Below are positions 57,103-64,000 of a stretch of 64,000 nucleotides of DNA, piece after piece. Each line of letters opens with the position of its first letter. Position 1 is the first letter of the stretch. The translations under genes and the position numbers were made by a program. Location: positions 1,100,974-1,164,973 of the forward strand of contig QYAI01000004.1 in assembly GCA_003988855.1 (NCBI GenBank), read 5' to 3'. This stretch comes from Arachnopeziza araneosa. Its lineage: Eukaryota; Ascomycota; Leotiomycetes; Helotiales; Arachnopezizaceae. Under the pieces are notes generated by a model. That model saw nothing but the letters and a program-made list of their open reading frames with translations. It had not been told where the DNA came from and ran no database searches.

Positions 57103-58561
57103 GATGAAGAATAAATGATCTGGCCGGCAGACGAGAAGACAAACGAATGTTTTGAATGAAAAATACAGGATGGCGAACGAGAAACTGGAGAATCGATTGA
57201 GGATGAAAAAGAGCCAAGACGAGAGTATATGTACTCGAACTCCAGAGTAACTTCAGACGCGGGTTGGATACTTACCGCACCACGACGACTGTTAAGGCAA
57301 GACTGCCAAGAAAAGACGACGCAATGAAGGGGAAAGGAGGTAGCAAACAATGCAATCTTGATGGTTTCCATTGCCACTTCTAAATCGCTACCACCTTCGC
57401 TCCCGGTTAAGATCGATTTTTCCCGAGTTCGAATAATACTGCGGCTCGAGAGTCCTTTTCTGGTGATCTTTTCAGGGTTTCTTGGTTCAGATGAAGTCAA
57501 TGGCAGGTAGGCTTAGTTTAGGACGATCGCTTTCGTCTCATATCTCTACTTCGTCATCAAACTCGGTTACTCTTTCTGCCAATCCTCTCCAGACCAGGAT
57601 CGTTCGATCTTTGGCATTTGACAGTTACCGGCTATATGCCGGTTATCAGTAGTTTCATACTGGCGCAGCTGTTCCAAGATCGCGCGCATGCCTCATGTGA
57701 AGCATCGATTGTCTCAAAATGTCGGCGGCGAAGCGAGGCTGGAATGGAAATATCGCAGGGCTTGGTTAAATGGACTCAAACTTCCTCGTTCAAAAAACCT
57801 TGAAGATCTTCTTCGTACTTGAAATGCGAGTGGTGAAAGGAAGTACATGCGAAAAAAAAGTTTATGTAGACCAACGAACCCGAAACACTGAAATGGAATG
57901 TATTGCGGCATCTGGACTGGTCCAAAACACAACCACGTTAAACAGAAAAGAGCATAAAAGTACTATTTATTATAAAGCATTGACTTGAAGGCCTTGATAC
58001 TGTAAATGGAGTGAGAACTATCACATTCCACGGTTTTCGAAGCGGAGAGATGTGCAGATGAGCTACATCGTCTTGATCTGATCATAACATACCACTAATT
58101 GTATGTGATCCAAAGTGGATGACTCGATATGTCAAATGTTTTTTGTCTAGGAACCAGCTTGGTGACGTTAAAGATCAAAGAATGCTCGTGCGAGACCAGT
58201 GGTCATGCTCTCGGCTACCAGAGGTCAACGTACCTAGCGAGCCCCTATTTCTGAATTTGATATGATGGATGTCGTTTTCACATAAGTTAAGGCAATTTTT
58301 TTTTCTTTTGAAAAATGCAAATTCATATACTTCAAGCTCTATCAACCGCTTAAAATATGGGCAAACATATTTCTTAGATCGATTCCCTAATTCTACATAG
58401 AACTACACAGCAGTCGTCTTATCTCTAGGACCACCTTTATAAACTTTCGTAAGTTTCATTTGCTTCGCAATTTTTTAATATAAACTAGATACTAAGCGCA
58501 AGAACTTAATTCAAATCAACTTGAGGCTTTTAAGAAGGAATTTGATAACGATAATCAAAAT
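57103..58561. other. Intergenic, 1.5 kb
   Basis: No gene supported. Short frames at 57078-57988 lack domains. A run of T and AT-rich sequence lies around 58290-58500. Confidence 0.5.
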
Positions 58562-59497
58562 CTATGTAGGAAAGCAGAAGATTCTGTGGAGGTTATTCGG
58601 TGTAGAATTTCTTGCCCGACGGCCGAATGTCGCTTGGTGCGCATCAATGATGTCCTTATGACGGCTCCATTTTCTTCGATCGATCGTGTATGGCAATGAC
58701 CGAGTCTCATCCTCAGACCAAGTCATGTCGGGCCGTGATGGTGATGGTAGTTTTACCACGAATAGTCCTCCTCGACCAACTTTGACATTTTCCAATGGCT
58801 TAAGACGATCCTCCTCTTGGCGCTGGGTCCAGACTGCGTCTCCGAAATTAATCCTGATTTCTTGCAACTGGGGTATTTTACCTAGAAACTCACAAATCTC
58901 GAATAGCGTCTGTTCTGCTCTCTCCTCTACCTCCGTGCGATGGCCTGCATCATACGGAGTTTTGGGCTCGTGGCATAGGTGAATTTTTCGAATCGAATTG
59001 ACGCTTAGAACTGGCATGCTGGTCATGAAACGGATTGCCAGCTGGGAAGTTTCAAAATCGAAGATCATGGATGAATAAATGAAGGGAAGTAGCTCATTGT
59101 GGCTGTATTGATCTTATTAGACTTTTAGAACTACAAATTGAGAAGTAACTCGCATATTTTGACAAGATAGAACAAGACTCATATTTTTGACTGGCGAGTG
59201 GTTGTCTATGTTAATTATGATAATCTTATGTGGATGTTTCTGGTATAAGCACGCGAGAGTGTGTAGCAATCTTTCGGTCGGAGGTTCACCTGGAGATTCT
59301 GGAGTGAGAGTGCAGGGTATAGATCTGGCAATGAACTCAATAGCATGGCCTTTCCGTTGTCTTCTCCAGGATACAATGTGTACTCTCTCTGTTGAGGTCC
59401 ATGAATGTAACCATTCTTTGTAGATATTGATACGTAGTTCCGGTGCAAGTATGAAGAGCGGGGGTTTGTTCTGTGCAATGGCGGTGGTTGAGAACAT
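58562..59497 (-). CDS. DUF7730-like hypothetical protein with a probable GC-AG intron
   Basis: Exon 1 59497-59154 and exon 2 59102-58562 encode 294 residues. Motifs fit the small fungal F-box-like/DUF7730 class: LFILAPELRINIYKEW near the N terminus and, across the junction, SLVLSCQNI + HNELLPFIYSSMIFDFET, which mirrors the usual LLxxCRxIYxExLPLLYSxxxFxF block. The only splice that restores this block in phase uses a GC donor (AT|gcgagt at 59153) and the acceptor atacag before 59102; no GT donor in the area gives the right phase. Later the protein has an acidic stretch and a C-terminal basic tail. Function unknown. If the GC donor is not used, the gene would be truncated after about 126 codons. 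Confidence 0.75.
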
Positions 59498-59763
59498 CGA
59501 GACCGCCGCTGAGCAATATTTAACAAGAAAGCGCCTGCTCTTTGATTTATCTACGCTTATGTAATGAATTGTTGCTGTTAACTTAAGTTATTGCTCTTCA
59601 ACAACATTCGGTGTTTAGTAACATCGCTACTGTACTCGTAGACGTGAGATGAAACAAGGCTGACGTGCGAGGCTGAATCCCGGGCTTGATTCTAGGCTTC
59701 GGAAACCTGGCGCGACTTGACTTCCTGCGAACAAAAACGCACAATCCTTAAGGCATCATCATC

Positions 59764-60936
59764 ATGGATGATGTCGACGAGTTTGGCGCAGACGCCGATT
59801 TCCTTGCAGCTCTTGTAGCCTCTGATCCAACTCCAGCTCCTCCACGCATCCAGCAACCAACGCCACAACGAATAAGCCAACCCACTCCTCAACGCCTGGA
59901 CCGCGCTCCACCACAAACAGTTTCCACTGGGCCCAAAGTTGTCCAGCCTACACCTCAAGCAATAGCCTCCAAGACAAGTGGCTCCTCCATTCTCGTCTCA
60001 CCCCGTCAAAGAGGCAATCCAATTTTAACGAATCTTCGCTCCTTTGCATGGGAATACTCAGACATACCAGCAGACTATGTCCTTGGTCTTACGACATGTG
60101 CACTCTTCTTGTCACTCAAATATCACCGTCTGCACCCCGAGTATATATACAATCGAATCAAGGCTCTGCAAGGAAAATACAACCTACGTGTCATATTGAC
60201 CATGGTTGATATCGGGAATCATGAAGATAGCTTGAAAGAGCTGTCAAAGACATCACTAGTGAACAATGTTACGGTCATTTTATGCTGGAGTGCGGCCGAG
60301 GCTGCAAGATATTTGGAATTATACAAGAGTTACGAACATGCGAACCCGACGGCAATCCGAGGAACCGAGAGTAAAGGGTACACCGAGAAGATGGTAGATT
60401 TCGTGACGGTACCTAGAAGCGTGAATAAGACAGATGCTGTAACGTTAGTGAGCGCCTTTGGGAGTATTCGAAGTGCAATCAATGCCAGACCAGAAGAAGT
60501 CGCGGTCCTTAATGGATGGGGAGAGAAAAAAGTCCGGAAGTGGTGTGCCGTCGTAGATGAACCATTCCGAGCAAAGAAGGCAGCGAGGCGAGGCTTGTCG
60601 AGGAAGGAAAATACCCAAGATGGAGACGAAGATGTCTTGGAAAAGGCGATACCACTCTCACGTGTTCCTCTTAGGGATATGCCTGCGCTCCAGAAGCAGA
60701 TGTCAATGCCAGAGAGGAACAGATCCGTTCCACAAGTGGCCGAGTCGACGACAGAGACGGTTGAGCAGTTTTACATGTGGGACCCAGATAATGAGGATGA
60801 AGAAGCTCTAATCGCCGCGGCTCAAGAAGAGGAAGAGAGATTGGTTAGAGAGAAGAGAAGAGAGCAAGCTAGGAAAGATGAAGAACTTAGCGGAGGGCTA
60901 GCCGCTGCTCTCGCAAAGCTTCGTGAGAATGGTTAA
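59764..60936 (+). CDS. rad10: Rad10/ERCC1 (Swi10) DNA-repair nuclease subunit
   Basis: A single-exon gene of 390 residues. Rad10 pairs with Rad1 (XPF) to form the structure-specific endonuclease of nucleotide-excision repair, single-strand annealing and, in S. pombe, mating-type switching. The N-terminal ~75 residues are disordered with QPTPQR-type repeats. The central domain begins at SSILVSPRQRGNPILTNLRSFAWEYSDIPADYVLG, the most conserved ERCC1 segment, and runs to ~residue 210 (HRLHPEYIYNRIKAL, VILCWSAAEAARYLE). The tandem helix-hairpin-helix region follows (VTLVSAFGSIRSAINA, VAVLNGWGEKKVRKW). A long acidic/basic C-terminal extension of ~100 residues is typical of filamentous fungi. All expected motifs are intact; the catalytic residues lie in the partner Rad1. 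Confidence 0.97.
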   Translation: MDDVDEFGADADFLAALVASDPTPAPPRIQQPTPQRISQPTPQRLDRAPPQTVSTGPKVVQPTPQAIASKTSGSSILVSPRQRGNPILTNLRSFAWEYSDIPADYVLGLTTCALFLSLKYHRLHPEYIYNRIKALQGKYNLRVILTMVDIGNHEDSLKELSKTSLVNNVTVILCWSAAEAARYLELYKSYEHANPTAIRGTESKGYTEKMVDFVTVPRSVNKTDAVTLVSAFGSIRSAINARPEEVAVLNGWGEKKVRKWCAVVDEPFRAKKAARRGLSRKENTQDGDEDVLEKAIPLSRVPLRDMPALQKQMSMPERNRSVPQVAESTTETVEQFYMWDPDNEDEEALIAAAQEEEERLVREKRREQARKDEELSGGLAAALAKLRENG

Positions 60937-61273
60937 TATGTAATAATCACCAAAATCAAGCTATGCATTCACATAACTACCTCATCTCGTCAACTAGTAG
61001 CGTATCAATGATGGATCTTATGTTTCACGGTTCGGTTGGGAATCCATACGATCATCCGTTGATTCGCTTGATCTATGATGTCCTTCCACTACCACATACT
61101 TGATTGGCAGTATTTTATTCTTTGCCCAACCTCATTCAAATTCTGGTACTACTCGAATTTATGTAAGCTTGTAAATCCTATCTCGTTGCAGGTTGATTCT
61201 GCTTCCACGAGTGAATGGACCTGAGCTCAAAAAGTTGAAGATTATTTAAATTGCTAATTAGATTCTTGATAAG
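60937..61273. other. Convergent intergenic
   Basis: 3' UTRs of the Rad10 gene and the membrane-protein gene; no gene supported. Confidence 0.6.
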
Positions 61274-62899
61274 CTAGATATCTTGTATCAACTTCCAACA
61301 CTTGGCTTTCATTCTCATGTAGTATCCCCAACCCAGCACAGACACCAGTCCGATGAAGCAGACACCTGCGATTCCTACCCCGACCCATATCTTACCGCTG
61401 TCACGATCTGCCTGCGTATCCGTGGCCAGCTCTACATATCCTCCAGCGTAGTTGAGCGAGTATCGCAACCCGGCATTGCAGATGCAGTTCCGGTACACGC
61501 CCACGAGCTGCATAATGGTACCTCCGACGGAAGCGAACATGGAAGCCAGAAAGCAGAGTCCTGCGAGCGAGTACAGCGGCACGTTGATCCACGAAGACGT
61601 GCCCCATTCCGGCATCTTTTCGACATCATGGCTGTGGTAGAACCAGAGGATGATGAGGATGACCTGGCTGATGGCGTAAACGAAAACGGTCACGGAGCGG
61701 CAGCCAAATCCAACGATGGGCGTGAAGTAGGAGATTGAGAATGCTAGCATGCAGATGATGCCGACTAGGCCAATCGTGATGACGCAGCTGAAGAAAGGTA
61801 TCCAGCGGGATTCTGATATCTGGCGAACCGCAGGCGAGACGTTGTTGTGATCATCGGCCGAGACCCATCTCTGGTGGCAGCGAACCCGGTCCCACAGCCA
61901 GGAAGCTTTGTAACTACCGGTATTTTCAAAGATGAGGAATTCGTATCCTGGGTCATCACTTGGCTTCCCGAAGATGCTCTCAATAGTGCCCGAGTTGTTG
62001 ATTCCCAGGACCGCACAGCTGCAGATGGCCGCGATGACAATGACTCCGTACCAGATCCCGAAAGAAATGGCGTGTGCAGTGTCGTTGTCTCCCATCTCTG
62101 ACTGGGCATCGAAGATGGCGTAGATGTACGCGCCCAAGTAGAAGACAACTGGTGCTCCAACCTGGATCCCGAATGGTGTCTGATGTGCATGAAGTTGTTC
62201 GAGTCTCTCTTTAGCGGCAGAGGAGTTCATCTCGCACTTGACTCTTTCCAGGAGGTCTCCAGGACCCGGCTCAAAACTTCCCACCAGGGTGATTGCGATG
62301 GCATAATTTGCCTTCTGTCGATTGAGAGATGGTCCACCTTTTTCCGAGTCAAGCTGTTCTCTCTCCACGCAGTGCATCACACACCAGTCCGTGAGGCTTT
62401 CGTCGACTGCTCCGACAATGTGTAGGCCCACAAGACCGAGACATATAATGATCCACAAGAGAACATCGAGAATCACTCCGAGAAAAGCCACTAACAACCA
62501 GTACATGCTGAACCAGATCTGGCCCCCGAAGTTTTCTTTGTGGCGGGAGATTCGATGTAGTCGAGGAATCACAAGGGCGAAGACCAGAGAAGGGAGTAGA
62601 AATCCCACCAAAGGTCCTATCCACTGTGACAGGTCTTTCACCACCGATATTGCGAAGCCGGGATTTAAAGCGACGCATTCCGAGAGATCTATCGGGATTG
62701 AATTGCACGGTAAGCTATTAGGCGAGTATGAACATGAGCATTGATATTGTGAGTCGTTTGCAAGCGCAGGGTCGGCATCAATCATTAATCCCAGCTGATA
62801 TTGGCAGAGCCGTGTGAAGTTGGCACTCTTGAAGCCATTGCAGGTACCCAACAGAGAAGCGAGAGCCAGAATTAATATCGATAGATGAGATGGCTGCAT
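61274..62899 (-). CDS. Polytopic membrane protein with secreted-type N terminus, unknown function
   Basis: A single-exon gene of 541 residues. A signal peptide (MQPSHLSILILALASLLGTCNG) leads into a short Cys-rich outer domain (six Cys between residues ~20 and 75, with QCSCSYSPNSLPC and DLSEC). At least seven hydrophobic spans follow, among them GPLVGFLLPSLVFALVI, FLGVILDVLLWIIICLGLVG, VVFYLGAYIYAIF, YGVIVIAAICSCAVLG, FFSCVITIGLVGIICML, SLAGLCFLASMFASV and IWVGVGIAGVCFIGLVSVL. The second half has the motif YEFLIFENTGSYKASW. The layout, an outer Cys domain plus ~8 spans, is a receptor- or channel-like architecture seen in many uncharacterised ascomycete proteins. I do not recognise a named family, and no G-protein or transporter signature is visible. 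Confidence 0.85.
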   Translation of the reverse strand: MQPSHLSILILALASLLGTCNGFKSANFTRLCQYQLGLMIDADPALANDSQYQCSCSYSPNSLPCNSIPIDLSECVALNPGFAISVVKDLSQWIGPLVGFLLPSLVFALVIPRLHRISRHKENFGGQIWFSMYWLLVAFLGVILDVLLWIIICLGLVGLHIVGAVDESLTDWCVMHCVEREQLDSEKGGPSLNRQKANYAIAITLVGSFEPGPGDLLERVKCEMNSSAAKERLEQLHAHQTPFGIQVGAPVVFYLGAYIYAIFDAQSEMGDNDTAHAISFGIWYGVIVIAAICSCAVLGINNSGTIESIFGKPSDDPGYEFLIFENTGSYKASWLWDRVRCHQRWVSADDHNNVSPAVRQISESRWIPFFSCVITIGLVGIICMLAFSISYFTPIVGFGCRSVTVFVYAISQVILIILWFYHSHDVEKMPEWGTSSWINVPLYSLAGLCFLASMFASVGGTIMQLVGVYRNCICNAGLRYSLNYAGGYVELATDTQADRDSGKIWVGVGIAGVCFIGLVSVLGWGYYMRMKAKCWKLIQDI

Positions 62900-64000
62900 T
62901 TTGAGAAAGGAATAAGCTTCAAGCTTTCGAAATATTAGCTTGAGGTGTAGCGTTCAACCATCATCCGAAGGACGTCCAGCAAAAGGTTCAAGGCAAACCA
63001 TCATGACAATTTGAAAAAGGCTGCCCGGACCCCTTTATCACCACCCCTCTCTCGAATCTATCAAATGTTCAAAATTCCATGCGGCCTGACAGGGGGTGCA
63101 ACATGCCCAAATAGCATGTGTTGTCTCAGCGCCATCAATATGTTAGTTTCATGAATCTCGGGCGGTAAGTGGCCACCTCGTCTCTACACAGCCTTCGCCT
63201 TGCTAAGTCGTGCTGAACATTGATCATAGGACCTATTCGTCAAAGTATAATCAGAAAGGCTTGGATCTCGAGCCACCATATTGCCGAGTCATTCTCTGAC
63301 GAGTCTTTCGCCATGAGAATTGTTGTTGCAGAAGAAAGGCAGTTATTCCGGACGACCCTCTCAGAAGCCCAAGCGAACAATCGGGAAAATCTAAGCGGCC
63401 TGCTTGGGCCACTTAGGGGAAGATGTTATTGAGGACATCCACATTCGACGGGTAGGGCTTGACACTCAGACTGTCTGTCGATCCTCAACCACCCTCTCGG
63501 CACACATTTCCATCGTTCTGGTCTGTCTTATCTGTAGGAACCACGGGTGTTCTGGAGTTGTGTTCACCTGCAGAACCAACACCTGGCAGGATCCGAGTCA
63601 ATTCCATCCTCCAGCCTCTCCGGATTATCGGGCTAGTTTGCCATCTTCTACGGTACAACGGGGGTTATGTTTTGGACTGGGCACATGTGAAGTTAGAATG
63701 CTACTCGGAGCTGGAAGGGTGGTGCTCATCGAAGGAACACTGACCGCTGCATTCCGTCAACCCATCATCGAACTTGCAGTGGTATTTCGCTGCCAAGAGG
63801 AGACGTCAAAGCAGTGGAGGCTTGGTCCTGAGCAGCTGATGGAATCCGTGGCTTGCTTAAACACCCCAACGATTTGCGATGGAGGCGTCCAATGAAACCA
63901 ATGGGGATTGCTAAATCGCCGCCGGCCACTTGCTAAATCACCGCCAGGCCCGTGCTTTGCCGCAATGTACCAGGCATCAACACCACATAGTAATTTATAC
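62900..64000. other. Right-end intergenic region
   Basis: No gene supported to the window edge. The frames at 63220-63895 lack domains. A short near-direct repeat (TTGCTAAATC, then G or A, then CCGCC) occurs twice at about 63907-63947. Confidence 0.5.

Noticed and set aside
63404..63895. 163-codon plus-strand open frame near the right edge
   Set aside because: No recognisable motif, starts without a good context and shares its DNA with another open frame; treated as random.

Overview
The window is nuclear DNA of a filamentous ascomycete (Pezizomycotina; a leotiomycete-like species is my guess, not proven). Short 45-80 nt GT-AG introns with CTRAC-type branch points, a HET-domain gene, a decayed NACHT-ankyrin (NLR-like) gene, a Clr5-ankyrin gene, a GH11 xylanase relic, GMC oxidoreductase, GEgh16-type secreted protein and polysaccharide-synthase-type GT2 all fit that group. 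No rRNA, complete tRNA, CRISPR array or intact transposon was recognised.

Layout. 1-2.9 kb: the 3' end of the TOR kinase gene. 3.5-6.0 kb: Clr5-ankyrin protein. 7.2-7.9 kb: broken GH11 xylanase. 8.8-10.1 kb: a Vip1-like RRM gene whose 405-nt 3' intron-like segment is open in frame and encodes three exact 7-cysteine metallothionein-like repeats; this is the most striking object in the window. 10.5-12.6 kb: a 74-aa conserved-looking small protein and a coiled-coil protein. 13.4-17.6 kb: a transcription-factor-like protein and a GT2 polysaccharide synthase. 18.6-20.5 kb: a CorA-like membrane gene killed by two RIP-compatible stop codons. 21.4-22.8 kb: a vWA-domain protein. 24.6-26.7 kb: a secreted GMC oxidoreductase. 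29.4-39.9 kb is a gene graveyard (MFS transporter, a membrane protein, and a NACHT-ankyrin gene, all broken) with one intact SRR1-domain gene inside it. 41-43 kb: an intact HET gene. 44.2-45.9 kb: a 14-TM-type MFS efflux transporter.

From 47.7 to 62.9 kb the window returns to dense, mostly conserved genes: TRF4-type nuclear poly(A) polymerase, a Pex24/Pex30-type peroxin, YIP1, PAM16, a short-chain dehydrogenase, a GEgh16-like secreted protein, a DUF7730-like protein, Rad10/ERCC1 and a polytopic membrane protein. TRF4/peroxin and YIP1/PAM16 are divergent pairs that share promoter regions.

The genes do not form one pathway. The window alternates between housekeeping blocks (TOR, Vip1; TRF4 to Rad10) and accessory blocks (18-46 kb) rich in incompatibility/immunity-type genes, secreted enzymes and pseudogenes. 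Exon structures were built by hand from splice consensus and reading phase and have not been checked against transcripts.
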